DNA of 64,000 nt from Eubacteriaceae bacterium CHKCI004 (GCA_900016875.1 FCNR01000023.1:186001-250000), one strand, 5' to 3'. Shown: positions 1 through 9,086, counted from the first letter of the stretch. Notes: generated by a model from the sequence alone, not told the origin. Numbers and translations are program-made.

Positions 1-1197
1 CTTTGATTCCACGTAATGGCACCAGGTCAGTACATCTCCATTGAGAGATGGCTCGGAGCTGCAGAAAAACGTTCTCGCTATGCTGCCGGTGCGCTGTACA
101 TTTCCTCTCGAATCTATCATCATATAGCAGGTCTTCTGATTCCCGGACACATCTTCCGTACCATAAAGAAGAAGAAACCGGTCGCCATTTATTCTGATAC
201 ATTCCAGATTTCTGACCTGTGTATCGCTGTAGGAAGTGAGCCATTTGAACGTTGATCCCTGCAGATTCTTATCAATGAGGCTCACATAAATATTATTACC
301 TCCCTGGTATGCCGAAAATGCACTGTCGGAAGCAAAAGTATCGTGCGGAATGGATGTTCCCACAACCACATGGTTACTGCTTCCCAGCTCAAATCCATCC
401 ACAGTCACACCCGTGTGCGAATTGCCGTTGCCACCCTTAATATCAATCAGCGAAAAGCGTCGGTAATTCTGGGCATCCTTATTGTACACGGCATCCGTCC
501 GCAGCGTATACGTCTGAAAAAGAACATCCCTCGGACTGCCGTCTCCCAGATCGACCATCATCACCTGATTACCATCGCTTCTGACAAACTGCGTCAGGCT
601 GTGACTGACATAGTTAAATCCGGTCTCCACCGTAATAGGACGCATTGTATTTTTGTCAATATAAAATGTGGCGTTGGCCTGATGTCCGCTCATCATCTGC
701 CTGGACGTGTGAACGATCAGGGTATTGCCAACCAGTGTCATATCACTGTTTCCGGCCTCAAAAGCCAGGGAAGTGTAAACGTCTTTCTTACCAATGCTCG
801 CCACTCCCATCTGCCTCCAGTCGGCGCTGTATTTTGAAATATAAAATGCAATGTCTGAGCCATTGCCGGTAGCCACATAATAGCAGCCGTCCGGCCCATG
901 ATACACCGTGCCGCCCCAGCTCTTTCCCGGAAGCGGAACACTTCTGTGGCTGAGCCTGCTTCCCGAGGCAGAAAAACGGTCCACATACAAAGAAAGCTGC
1001 GTACCGTTCCACACCGAATACATCACCGTCGTGCTCCCATCGCCATTCGGTACGGTATGACATTTGACCGCATACCCGTAATCAGCAATCTTCGTTGATC
1101 CTGACTCCGTAAAACTTCCCGCCGCATGACCAGTCGCCGTAAATGTAATGCAGACCAGAAATACAGCCAGCAACAGAAAAATCCCTCTTTTTTTCAT
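1..1197 (-). CDS. Secreted protein of unknown function, 3' end beyond window
   Basis: Open frame of 399 codons running off the left edge. The ATG at 1197 has an AAGGAGAG ribosome site. Residues 1-25 form a clear signal peptide (MKKR then a hydrophobic run, likely cut after GHAA). The rest is rich in Gly, Ser, Thr, Tyr and Asn, with repeated short beta-type segments such as FYISKYSADW and SLIDKNLQGS, suggesting a beta-propeller or beta-sandwich surface protein. No catalytic motif is visible and no family was recognised. C-terminal anchoring domains would lie outside the window. It ends an apparent transcription unit reading left. Confidence 0.8.
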   Translation of the reverse strand, partial: MKKRGIFLLLAVFLVCITFTATGHAAGSFTESGSTKIADYGYAVKCHTVPNGDGSTTVMYSVWNGTQLSLYVDRFSASGSRLSHRSVPLPGKSWGGTVYHGPDGCYYVATGNGSDIAFYISKYSADWRQMGVASIGKKDVYTSLAFEAGNSDMTLVGNTLIVHTSRQMMSGHQANATFYIDKNTMRPITVETGFNYVSHSLTQFVRSDGNQVMMVDLGDGSPRDVLFQTYTLRTDAVYNKDAQNYRRFSLIDIKGGNGNSHTGVTVDGFELGSSNHVVVGTSIPHDTFASDSAFSAYQGGNNIYVSLIDKNLQGSTFKWLTSYSDTQVRNLECIRINGDRFLLLYGTEDVSGNQKTCYMMIDSRGNVQRTGSIARTFFCSSEPSLNGDVLTWCHYVESK

Positions 1198-1353
1198 ATT
1201 GTTCTCTCCTTATCTACTTCACAGTTTTCTTTTATATTTATCTCCAACTTTTTATAAAATAATTATATCTTCTTTTGTGCTCAAAAACAAGGATTTCCTG
1301 GAGAATTATCAGAAAGACAGATTAGGTATGCTCTTCACATTTTAAACAGAAAG

Positions 1354-1384
1354 ACAGCGCAGCAATCACAAAACTGCTGCGCTG
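1354..1384 (-). terminator. Hairpin terminator after Rpn-like remnant
   Basis: Perfect inverted repeat CAGCGCAGCA / TGCTGCGCTG with a 10-nt loop lies just past the stop of the nuclease remnant and is followed by a T-rich stretch on the minus strand. The A-run on the other side means it could also work on the plus strand. Confidence 0.6.
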
Positions 1385-1392
1385 AAAAAATA

Positions 1393-1945
1393 TCATTTGT
1401 CAATACTATCCTCGTAACTCTCTGCCAGCCACTCCTTCACCTGCTCCTCCGGCATATCCACAATCTCAGCGATAGCTTCCGCATCATATCCCATCCGGCA
1501 CAAACGCAGCGCTGTCTCTCTGGCCTTTTTTATCTGCCCCTGTTTTTCTCCTTTGATTGTTCCTATGGCAATCCCGCGTGCTTCTCCTCGGGCCTCTCCT
1601 CTGGCTTCCCCTCGAGCTTCTCCTCTGGCTTCCCCGCGGGCCTCTGCCTCTTCCTGCATCCTCTGTCTGTGAATGGTATCATCAAAAATTACTCCAATCA
1701 TACTCGTCACCTCTTCCTTCTTCCTGTTCAGATACTCTGTTAAAATATTATGCGCAATGCAGTATTCCACCAGTTTTTCCGCCGCTTCTTTTGTTCTTCC
1801 ATATTCTTTATGAAAACAGATTGCGGAAAACGCTGTCTTTGATTGTTCGCTTTGGTTTTTCGTTATCTTCAATCTTTATCGGTGTGGTGTTTTGGGATTT
1901 TTTTCGTTCTGGTTCATTCTCCTTCGAATGTTTATGATTCAACAC
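1393..1945 (-). pseudogene. Rpn/YhgA-like PD-(D/E)XK nuclease remnant, centre deleted
   Basis: Two frames each hold part of one gene. From a TTG/GTG near 1942-1945 the first frame reads a Lys/Glu-rich start and then KRTIKDSVFRNLFS, typical of the N-terminus of the Rpn-type PD-(D/E)XK nuclease (putative transposase) family, and stops. The second frame, 159 codons up to a stop at 1393, begins abruptly and carries the family C-terminus: HKEYGRTKEAAEKLVEYC, FDDTIH, then tandem GEAR repeats (about six) and a helical tail. The 150 or so residues with the catalytic core are missing between the two parts. The GEAR repeat is also a DNA tandem repeat of 12 bp. Almost certainly non-functional. Confidence 0.8.
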
Positions 1946-2098
1946 CTTCACCTCATATATTATATTATCACAATTGCAATTGTATTTTTATTATACAAAC
2001 AATAACATGAAGATACAAGAGGAAAAATGTAAATATTTTCCTTTTTATACACTGCGTTCCACACAATCTATGTCTTTGTTGCGAAGGAGTTTAAATGA

Positions 2099-2134
2099 AA
2101 AACCCCTTTCATCAGACCTCTATTTTGTCTAACA
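2099..2134 (-). terminator. Possible terminator
   Basis: On the minus strand CCCTTT and AAAGGG form a hairpin with a long loop, followed by TTTTT, downstream of the 47-residue ORF. The loop is large, so this is a weak call. On the plus strand the same bases start a 32-codon frame with an AAGGAG site, which I do not call as a gene. Confidence 0.35.
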
Positions 2135-2165
2135 AAAGGGACACTTCAATAATGACGGTCTCATG

Positions 2166-2309
2166 TTATTCTTTGATGTATCCCATTATATAGTACAGAA
2201 ATTCCAGCGCGCTGCGGTAGGACATTTTCCGTTTTCCGGCCTGAAGGATGCCCTGCCAGCTTCCGTAACGGCGGAATCGGGTCTCCCATCTGCGTCTTCT
2301 TCTATTCAT
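2166..2309 (-). CDS. 47-residue basic protein downstream of sortase remnant
   Basis: ATG at 2309 overlaps the stop codon of the sortase frame (ATGAATAG), a typical translational coupling. The product begins MNRRRRRW and is strongly basic in its first half, with a hydrophobic-aromatic end (ALEFLYYIMGYIKE). No family recognised. Coupling argues that it was once cotranslated with the sortase. It may now be silent because the upstream gene is broken. Confidence 0.45.
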   Translation of the reverse strand: MNRRRRRWETRFRRYGSWQGILQAGKRKMSYRSALEFLYYIMGYIKE

Positions 2310-2800
2310 TTTCTGTTAAGACACCTCCTTCTTCTGTCTTGCTTGTGTCATCTAATCTTCCAAATACAATGACCCGGTTGTTGACGCAGGATAAGAAAAT
2401 GGAACCGGAAAACGCAAACTCGCCGTACACATTTTTGTTGATGTACTCCATGTCGTCCCCGCCCTGCACCATCGGATAGTCGATGTGAGTTTCATCGACC
2501 GTAAGTCATCCCACCAAATCAGGATTTATGGCCATAAGTTCATTGAGCGTAGGATTCTCCTTCTGTCCCGGCGTATTTTTTCGCCCTGTCCCGGCATTCC
2601 GTTCTTTTATTTCTTTCATCTCTGTCCTCCGGTACTCTTTAATGTATGCTCCTGCACATCTGTACATTTTCAGCTTTTGGTTATACTGTGCCATTTTAGC
2701 AACATTATTCGGATTTCCAAAGAACAGAAACAGCGCAGGAATGACAGAATAAATAAATGACAGAAAAAATCCCACAATCAGAAATCTTTTTCCTGATCAT
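2302..2800 (-). pseudogene. Class B sortase remnant (frameshift, nonsense, internal deletion)
   Basis: The reading frame keeps the sortase B pattern: an N-terminal membrane anchor, INPDLVG, then after an in-frame TGA the core strand TVDETHIDYPMVQG, YGEFAFSGSIFL, and finally SCVNNRVIVFGRL, which matches the end of the family around the catalytic Cys. Three lesions are visible. The ATG at 2800 is out of frame because a run of A has five instead of four bases. TGA at 2503-2505 stands where the family has Trp. The segment between the SGSIF strand and the Cys region, including the catalytic His, is absent. Sortase B normally anchors surface proteins; this copy cannot. Confidence 0.8.
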
Positions 2801-2825
2801 GGGATATTCTTCACTCACACATCAG

Positions 2826-3371
2826 TCAGGACAGAAACTCCTCATACAATTCGCAGGTCTGCCGGTCAAATCCGCACAAAATCACTTCTATGGCATAACC
2901 CTCATGCTCTTTCATCCATTGCCACACGGTCTCCGCCGCTATGGGAACCGCTTCCTTAAGCGGATACCCGTACACTCCCGTAGAGATAGCCGGAAATGCA
3001 ATGCTTCTGACGCCGTGCTCCTTCGCCAACTCCAGGGAATTCCAGTAGCAGTCCGCCAGAAGCTCCGCGTCCTTCGGTTTGCCGGAATAGACCGGCCCCA
3101 CCGTGTGAATGACGTAGGCCGCCTTCAGATTATACCCTTTCGTGATCTTCGCCTGTCCTGTCTCGCAGCCGTGAAGCGTCCGGCACTCCTGCAGCAGTCC
3201 CGGCCCCGCCGCCCGGTGGATGGCGCCGTCCACGCCTCCTCCTCCCAGAAGGGAGCGGTTGGCCGCATTAACGATACAATCCACATCCAGCTTCGTGATG
3301 TCGCCCTGGCAGATGGACAGCTTACTGCCCTGGCTCATTTCCAGCATTACTTTCATAGAATTTTCTTTCAT
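2826..3371 (-). CDS. Macro-domain ADP-ribose-binding protein (YmdB-like)
   Basis: About 181 residues. Family hallmarks are in order: QGDITKLDVDCIVNAAN near the N-terminus, LLGGGGVDGAIHRAAG (the ADP-ribose loop), YVIHTVGP, and AFPAISTGVYGYP. Such proteins hydrolyse O-acetyl-ADP-ribose or remove ADP-ribose from macromolecules in the cytoplasm. I prefer the ATG at 3371, preceded by a GGGGGTG stretch; the frame is open to an ATG at 3401 without a ribosome site. It ends just before the sortase remnant, with no clear functional link. Confidence 0.9.
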   Translation of the reverse strand: MKENSMKVMLEMSQGSKLSICQGDITKLDVDCIVNAANRSLLGGGGVDGAIHRAAGPGLLQECRTLHGCETGQAKITKGYNLKAAYVIHTVGPVYSGKPKDAELLADCYWNSLELAKEHGVRSIAFPAISTGVYGYPLKEAVPIAAETVWQWMKEHEGYAIEVILCGFDRQTCELYEEFLS

Positions 3372-3528
3372 AATCAACAACACCCCCATACGTTTTTTCA
3401 TATTTTTTTAAAAAACAAAAATAAAGATTTTCTTTTCTATATTTTTATGATATTATTATTGTTGAAAATATATTTTCTGCTATGTTTTATTTCCAGAACG
3501 ATACTTACCATGAAATGGAGGGATTATC

Positions 3529-3921
3529 ATGAGTATCAACCGAGACAAATTATTAACGATAAGCTGTATCATTATGATCATCGGGCTTCTCTTTGTGGCT
3601 GCGGCCTTCTTCCCGATTCTTGACTGGAGCAGGCATCCTGTATACCTGAACCTCAGAATGTATGTGGCATTCCCGGTTCTCTACTTTATCTGCGGAATAG
3701 CCTTTGCCAACATGATTATCCGGTATTTCTCCCGGGTGAGGGAACGTCTGGCGCTGCTGTCCCGCGAGAAGCGCTCCCGCGGGCTGGCTGTCGTTCTCAT
3801 TCTGCTGGTCATTCTGGAAGTCTGCGTATTTGCTTTCACCCCGGTGCGAATCTTTGTGGCAGTGCGTTTTCCGCTTCTCTATATGATACCGGGGATGGCT
3901 GTGTGCGCGCTCAGTGAGTAA
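3529..3921 (+). CDS. Four-helix membrane protein, unknown
   Basis: 130 residues with a GGAGG site 8 nt before the ATG. Four hydrophobic segments can be seen (about residues 9-28, 44-63, 84-101 and 107-126), with a basic loop (RVRERLALLSREKRSRG) between helices 2 and 3 that should face the cytoplasm. No family recognised. It is monocistronic and converges on the xylulokinase gene. Confidence 0.7.
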   Translation: MSINRDKLLTISCIIMIIGLLFVAAAFFPILDWSRHPVYLNLRMYVAFPVLYFICGIAFANMIIRYFSRVRERLALLSREKRSRGLAVVLILLVILEVCVFAFTPVRIFVAVRFPLLYMIPGMAVCALSE

Positions 3922-3928
3922 ATTATTT

Positions 3929-3958
3929 ATTGAACACACGACTCCGACGTGTTATGTT
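3929..3958. terminator. Hairpin between convergent genes
   Basis: Inverted repeat around GAACACACG / CGTGTTATGTTC between the membrane protein and the xylulokinase stop. It could end transcription of either strand. No long T-run, so weak. Confidence 0.35.
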
Positions 3959-5442
3959 CACTCTTCCATCACATCCCACAGCCGTTCATACAGCTTCCTA
4001 TATTTCTCGTATCCTTTCCGGTAGACGTCCGCGTTTCGCTGATCCGGGAGATATATCCGCTCGTCCATGGAGACAAATCTTCCGCAGGCTTCTTCCAGGG
4101 AAGGAAGGATGCCGGCGCCTACGGCTGCCAGCAGGCAGCTTCCGAGGCAGGCCTGTTCTTTTACCCGGCTTGCCCGGACGGGTTTGCCTAAGATGTCCGC
4201 CTGGATCTGAAGCCACTGTGTGGAGGCTGTGGCTCCGCCGGAGGCGATGATTTCCGGGGCGTCGATGCCCAGTTCCTGTATGATACCGAGGCAGTCTTTC
4301 AGGCTGTAAGCCACGCCTTCCATGACCGCCCGGAGGAAATGTCCCCGTTCCTGCCCGAGGGTCATGCCGAAGAACACGCCTTTGGCGTTCGGATTCATGT
4401 GGGGCGTCCGCTCTCCGGACAGGTACGGCAGATAAATGAGCCCTTCCGCTCCCGGGCGGACTGCCGATACCAGTGCGTTGACTTCCTCATAGCTGTCCAC
4501 ATGCAGCACTTTGTTCTTGGCCCAGTTTAAGGACATACCGCTGCACAGGGTGGCACCAAAGATGGTGTAACCGCCGCGGACCGCATGACAGAAAGTGTTA
4601 GTGCGCAGTTTTTTATCAAAAGACGGCTTCTCCGAAAATGCGGAAATCTGGCCGCCGGTTCCGATGTTGCAGATAATCTGACCACTTTTGATAACGCCGT
4701 TTCCAATGCTCTGGGCCGGCTGATCACCGCTGCCGTATATGACAGGAATCCCTGCCGGAAGACCTGTTTTCGCGGCGCAGGACGGACTGATGGTTCCGGC
4801 AATGTCCGCCGACTCTTTTACCTCCGGGAACAGCCGGGCAGGCAGGCCGAAACGTTCCAGCACATCCCAGGCCCAGTCCCGTTTTGCCGTGTCAAACATG
4901 GTCGTAGAAGAGGCGTCTACCACTTCCGCGCCGATCTCTCCCGTCATTTTATAGCGCAGATAATCCTTCGGACTCAGCACATGAGCCGCACGGGCAAAGG
5001 CATCCGGTTCATTTTCTTTCACCCACAGCAGTGACGGAAAGGCAAATCCGCTGCTGACGCGGTTGCAGAATGTCCGTCCCATCTCTTCTTCCGGCAGGAC
5101 AGCGCTGATCTGCTCCAGCTGCCTGCCCGCCCGCTGGTCAAGCCAGATGATGGCGGGACGCACCGGATATCCGTCATCTCCTGTCAGCACAAGACCATGC
5201 ATCTGACCGGAATATCCCACGGCGCAGACGGCCTCAAAGGCATCGCGGTACATTTCCCGCAGACAGCCAAGAACTTCCACAAGGGAGTCCCACCACATTT
5301 CCGGACTCTGTTCCGCCCAGCCAGGATAGGGAATATCCACACCGTAGTCTTTTGCCTTTACTCCGACCACTCCCCCGTCCACATCCAGCAACATTGCTTT
5401 TACGCTGGATGTGCCCAGATCGATTCCTAATATTGTTCTCAT
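3958..5442 (-). CDS. xylB: Xylulokinase
   Basis: 494 residues, the usual FGGY-kinase length. It shows the phosphate-binding start LGIDLGTSSVKAMLLD, the substrate loop GYSGQMHGLVLTGDD, WLDQRAGRQ, and the FGGY C-terminal signature region YLPYLSGERTPHMNP. It phosphorylates D-xylulose to xylulose 5-phosphate for the pentose phosphate pathway. The ATG has a GAGGAGAG site. It lies 11 nt after the DUF89 gene, so the two are cotranscribed. No xylose isomerase or transporter is next to it, so the true substrate could be another pentulose. Confidence 0.9.
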   Translation of the reverse strand: MRTILGIDLGTSSVKAMLLDVDGGVVGVKAKDYGVDIPYPGWAEQSPEMWWDSLVEVLGCLREMYRDAFEAVCAVGYSGQMHGLVLTGDDGYPVRPAIIWLDQRAGRQLEQISAVLPEEEMGRTFCNRVSSGFAFPSLLWVKENEPDAFARAAHVLSPKDYLRYKMTGEIGAEVVDASSTTMFDTAKRDWAWDVLERFGLPARLFPEVKESADIAGTISPSCAAKTGLPAGIPVIYGSGDQPAQSIGNGVIKSGQIICNIGTGGQISAFSEKPSFDKKLRTNTFCHAVRGGYTIFGATLCSGMSLNWAKNKVLHVDSYEEVNALVSAVRPGAEGLIYLPYLSGERTPHMNPNAKGVFFGMTLGQERGHFLRAVMEGVAYSLKDCLGIIQELGIDAPEIIASGGATASTQWLQIQADILGKPVRASRVKEQACLGSCLLAAVGAGILPSLEEACGRFVSMDERIYLPDQRNADVYRKGYEKYRKLYERLWDVMEE

Positions 5443-5453
5443 AACTCTCCTCC

Positions 5454-6365
5454 TCAGCTGTTCCTTGTATCACGCTCATGAACCAGCATCCCCGAAAATG
5501 GCTCGACACCAAACATATCCGAGAAAATGTGACATTTACATAAAAACAGATAATAAATGTTTTTGCCGCAGCAGCGCAGCGTCTCAAAATTCGCCTGTCC
5601 CTTTGCCATCATCACATCTGCGGACTCCATCCGCGCCAATGCTTCTTCCGATAATTCCGGCAGCCAGGTACCTGCCACATCATTGCCGTTATCTACCACA
5701 TAAGCGATTTCTCCCAACCCCACCTGCGCGGCGTCCATGCGGGTAACATCATTTAATGTTTCCGCTCCTCGGACTACGATAGACACAGAAATCTGTGGAT
5801 ACCGTTTTTTTATTTCCTCAATAAGAAGCTTATCAAGAACCACTTCCCCGCAGTTGTCCGTGAAAAACACAAAACGTTCCGCTTTACTCAAATCCTGCTG
5901 CAGACGAGAATATGTATCTTCATCCACCTTTTGCTCCTTTGCTGTCCCCAGAAGTTGATTCAGCTTTTTTTCGTCCACATTCTTCATAGCTCCAAAATCA
6001 ATATAATTGCCAATCATGGACAACTGCAGCGCCATTTTCAGCGGATCCGCCGCTTCGGCAATCTGCCGCCGGAATTCCTCCTCCTTCTCCATAATGATCT
6101 GATTGAAATGTATTTTGATTCTGGTATAATTATCGGCCTCCCCGAACATTTCCCTGCGCACTTTATCAATATCCCTGACAATGACCGGTATTGCATCGGT
6201 TTTTGGCGCTTCAGCAATCAGAGCCATAACTCTCTGCATATAATCAATCTTAGCTTCTTCCGGGACATCCTCCGGATACTTTCTCAGATATTTGTCGCAG
6301 GTGCAGGTAATGCACTCCGGGCGGAGACGGTGAATCTCCTGTATTTTTTTCGTTTCTTTTGTCAT
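5454..6365 (-). CDS. DUF89/ARMT1-like damage-control phosphatase
   Basis: 303 residues from the ATG at 6365 (GAGGAG site; the open frame runs further upstream but without a start signal). It has the N-terminal CxxC (CITCTC) of the prokaryotic subfamily, the metal-binding FFTDNCGEVVLDKLL and the late NGNDVAGT and KGQANFE motifs. Family members are metal-dependent phosphatases that clear damaged or overflow sugar phosphates. Linkage to a sugar kinase fits: it may remove excess or wrong phosphorylated product made by the XylB-like enzyme. The substrate here is inferred. Confidence 0.85.
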   Translation of the reverse strand: MTKETKKIQEIHRLRPECITCTCDKYLRKYPEDVPEEAKIDYMQRVMALIAEAPKTDAIPVIVRDIDKVRREMFGEADNYTRIKIHFNQIIMEKEEEFRRQIAEAADPLKMALQLSMIGNYIDFGAMKNVDEKKLNQLLGTAKEQKVDEDTYSRLQQDLSKAERFVFFTDNCGEVVLDKLLIEEIKKRYPQISVSIVVRGAETLNDVTRMDAAQVGLGEIAYVVDNGNDVAGTWLPELSEEALARMESADVMMAKGQANFETLRCCGKNIYYLFLCKCHIFSDMFGVEPFSGMLVHERDTRNS

Positions 6366-6668
6366 ATTTTTTCTCCTCGCAACATATGTTTTTGGTAGGC
6401 TGACTATACACAGAAACTTATCATAATGACAAATTCTGACACAGAAAATCATCAGCTTTTATACATTTTTTATAAATTAACTATACTATTCTTCTTATAT
6501 GAATGCAACAAATATACTGATATTTTCAGTAAAACATCATAACACTGCCTGCCTTGATTTTCCTATCATAACAATATATTATATAGGAGGAAATGGGTCT
6601 GACGCGACAATATTTTGACTATAATTTTACAAAATGCCGTTCTTATAAACGGCGGAATGGAGAATTTC

Positions 6669-7214
6669 ATGAAAAGAATTGTTGTAATTTACGAATCCAG
6701 ATACGGCTCAACAAGAAGATATGCAGAATGGATCGCGGAAGCGCTGTCCTGCTCCTTTTATGAGAAAGATATTTTCAAGCCGGAAGATTTCACCAACTAC
6801 GATGTGGTCATTTACGGCGGCGGCCTTTACGCCGGAGGAGTCAGCGGTATCAAGCTGCTCACCAAAAACTGGGAGCTGCTCCGCGACCGGGAGGTGATTC
6901 TTTTTACCTGCGGTCTGGCTGATCCGGAAGATCCGGACAATACCGCTCATATCAGAAAATCTTTGTCCAAAGTTCTTTCCCCGGAAATGTTTGAACACCT
7001 TCATCTGTTTCATCTTCGCGGCGGCATCGACTATGACAAACTGAGCTTTGTACATAAGTCCATGATGGCTATGCTGCGCAAGTCTCTCGCCAGAAAGGAC
7101 AGGGATTCTCTTCGGGAGGAAGACCGGCAGCTGCTGGATACTTACGGCTCCTGCGTTGATTTCACCAGCAAGGAAAGTATCCAGCCAATCGTGCAGTGCG
7201 CGCTGTCGCTGTGA
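6669..7214 (+). CDS. Flavodoxin-domain protein (HemG-like)
   Basis: 181 residues from the ATG at 6669, which has a GGAG site; the upstream in-frame ATGs lack one. The start KRIVVIYESRYGSTRRYAE is a flavodoxin FMN phosphate loop (T/S-rich YGST). YGGGLYAGGVSG and FTCGLADPED are further flavin-contact loops. Size and pattern resemble menaquinone-dependent protoporphyrinogen oxidase-like flavodoxins. In anaerobes these are usually general electron carriers or quinone reductases. Stands alone; it converges on the TauE exporter. Confidence 0.8.
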   Translation: MKRIVVIYESRYGSTRRYAEWIAEALSCSFYEKDIFKPEDFTNYDVVIYGGGLYAGGVSGIKLLTKNWELLRDREVILFTCGLADPEDPDNTAHIRKSLSKVLSPEMFEHLHLFHLRGGIDYDKLSFVHKSMMAMLRKSLARKDRDSLREEDRQLLDTYGSCVDFTSKESIQPIVQCALSL

Positions 7215-7292
7215 GAGCCGCACAGTGCTGCCTGGCAAAGATAACTATCTGCATCTTGAGTCCTGACAAATATAGTTGCCTTATCATCAGTC

Positions 7293-8108
7293 TTATGCTC
7301 CGAGCATTTTCATAACTATATAAAACGTGCTCACCACATTTTCCCATTCGGCAACAATCATGATGGCTCCCAGAATCAGCAGTACCACGCCCGTGATCCT
7401 GTGCGCCCGTTCCGCGGAGATTCTGTTGGCAATGGAGGAGGATACAGCTGAACAGATAAATGTGACGACGGTGCAGATGATCATCGGGATAATGTATCCT
7501 GTCACGTCTCCGAAGGCAAAATGGGATACGGCACCGATAAATGCAGTGAAGGTCATCACAAAGACGCTGGTTCCCACCGCCATTTTCAGCTCATAGCCAA
7601 GAATCACATTGAGGACAAAAAGCATCATGAGGCCGCCGCCAAGGCCGACAAATCCGCAGTACAGTCCGATGTAAGCGCCCGCCAGCAGAGAAAGTATCTT
7701 ACCTCTCTGCCCTTCCCGCAGGAAGCTGCGCCGGCTGTCGCTGCCGCCCGGCTGCAGTACGAATTTTGCCCCCATGAAGAGGGTCATGACCACAGAAAAC
7801 AACCCCATCTCGGTGTCCGGCATATACTGGGAGAGATAGCTGCCGATGATGACCATGACCAGAACAGCCGCCAGCATGAATCTGCCGTTTTTCAAATCCA
7901 CATAGCCGTGTTTTTTGTAGGTTCTCGCCGCAATGGCGGCGGCCGGCACGTCTGCCATCAGTCCGATGCCCACGGCCTCGTACCAAGGGCAGCCAAGAAA
8001 TGCAATGAGCATGGGCGAGAGCACAGTCGCTGCGGACATTCCCACGAAGCCGACCCCGACTCCCGACGCCAGCCCCGCCGCAATGCATACTATACACATT
8101 TTTATCAT
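7293..8108 (-). CDS. TauE/SafE-family sulfite/anion exporter
   Basis: 271 residues with about eight membrane segments and the duplicated family pattern: ASGVGVGFVGMSAATVLSPML near the start and AYIGLYCGFVGLGGGLMMLFVLN in the second half. Family members move sulfite, sulfoacetate or other small organosulfur anions across the membrane. ATG at 8108 with an AAGGACGG site. No sulfur-metabolism neighbours, so the substrate is unknown. Confidence 0.85.
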   Translation of the reverse strand: MIKMCIVCIAAGLASGVGVGFVGMSAATVLSPMLIAFLGCPWYEAVGIGLMADVPAAAIAARTYKKHGYVDLKNGRFMLAAVLVMVIIGSYLSQYMPDTEMGLFSVVMTLFMGAKFVLQPGGSDSRRSFLREGQRGKILSLLAGAYIGLYCGFVGLGGGLMMLFVLNVILGYELKMAVGTSVFVMTFTAFIGAVSHFAFGDVTGYIIPMIICTVVTFICSAVSSSIANRISAERAHRITGVVLLILGAIMIVAEWENVVSTFYIVMKMLGA

Positions 8109-8195
8109 TGGTATCCGTCCTTCTTTTTATACTTATATCGTACAACCTCATTTTTCTTTCTGTATTATACCATTTCTTATTCTGTGTACAAGATA

Positions 8196-8681
8196 TCATT
8201 TCCCGTTAAGCAATTTATTCCCCTTCTCACAGATCTTGTAAATTTCATCGTATTTTTCTTCGATGAGCGGACTGATCCTGGCGGTCTGTTTTCTCACATC
8301 TCTTTTATAGAAGAAATACGGGAAAATCCATCCCAGGAATCCGGGAATCGCCAGAATAATACACAGGAGAATCTGCGGCGGCTCCGCCGTCACTGCAAAT
8401 GTGGAGCCTGCCATGAAGGCGGTTCCCACAATCCCCATGGTGATTGCCCGAATGGTCGGGAACGATGTTTTCTCCTTTTCCAGATGCTCGATTTCGGTCA
8501 CATAAGCCTCGAAGTTTCTCTGGAGTCTGGTAAGTTCCGTTTTATTGATAATCCGGCGGTCTCTTTTGAGCCGGATCGTAATTTTTCCATGCTGAGATGC
8601 GTGATTTTCACCACGGGAAAATACCATCTTTCTGCCGTTGTTTTCTTCCAATGGCCGTCCGTCTTTCCTGACATTTCCTGT
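8196..8681 (-). CDS. Membrane protein, unknown, third gene of small operon
   Basis: About 161 residues, assuming the ATG at 8681 just after the stop of the preceding gene; no good ribosome site is visible, so coupling or a later start (near residue 20) is possible. A basic and coiled N-terminal half (KTELTRLQRNFEAYVTEIEHL) is followed by two membrane helices separated by a short turn (TAEPPQ), and a charged cytoplasmic tail. No family recognised. Confidence 0.6.
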   Translation of the reverse strand, partial: TGNVRKDGRPLEENNGRKMVFSRGENHASQHGKITIRLKRDRRIINKTELTRLQRNFEAYVTEIEHLEKEKTSFPTIRAITMGIVGTAFMAGSTFAVTAEPPQILLCIILAIPGFLGWIFPYFFYKRDVRKQTARISPLIEEKYDEIYKICEKGNKLLNGK

Positions 8682-8689
8682 CATACGGC

Positions 8690-9058
8690 TTATTTTAAGC
8701 CTTTCACGAACGGGATCAGGCAGAGAAGAACCACAATGCCCGCCAGTCCGATGACAATTCCCGGCACCATATTGCTCCAAACCATGGTCATGCACATGCC
8801 GACGCCGAGACCCAGCGCGCCTATAATTCCAATGAGAACAGCCCCGATAGTTTTGCCCGATACTTTAATCGGCGCTTTATTTTCCATCTTTCTCCATACC
8901 AGCACCATAGCGAGCAGCACAACAGCTCCAACCACACCCATGACGACGCCCGGCCGTGACGCGTTCCACTCCGGAATCAGCGTCATGCACATGCCGAGCG
9001 CAAATAAAATGCCTCCGATTGTTCCAAGAATCATTGCTACAAAATTACTTTTTTTCAT
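8690..9058 (-). CDS. Four-helix membrane protein with internal repeat
   Basis: 122 residues, ATG at 9058 preceded by AAAGAAAGGA. Two similar halves can be seen, each a glycine-rich hairpin (ILGTIGGILFALGMCMTLIPEW and VLIGIIGALGLGVGMCMT in sequence), so the gene looks like an internal duplication. Uncharacterised; the second gene of the 9332-8196 operon. The paired GMCMT motifs may line a helix interface. Confidence 0.7.
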   Translation of the reverse strand: MKKSNFVAMILGTIGGILFALGMCMTLIPEWNASRPGVVMGVVGAVVLLAMVLVWRKMENKAPIKVSGKTIGAVLIGIIGALGLGVGMCMTMVWSNMVPGIVIGLAGIVVLLCLIPFVKGLK

Positions 9059-9086
9059 TTTTCCATTCCTTTCTTTTTTGTTGATT

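Noticed and set aside
2094-2192. Plus-strand 32-codon frame with AAGGAG site (starts MKNPFHQTS)
   Set aside because: It coincides with the terminator-like inverted repeat of the opposite strand and overlaps the 47-residue ORF; the ribosome match may be chance.
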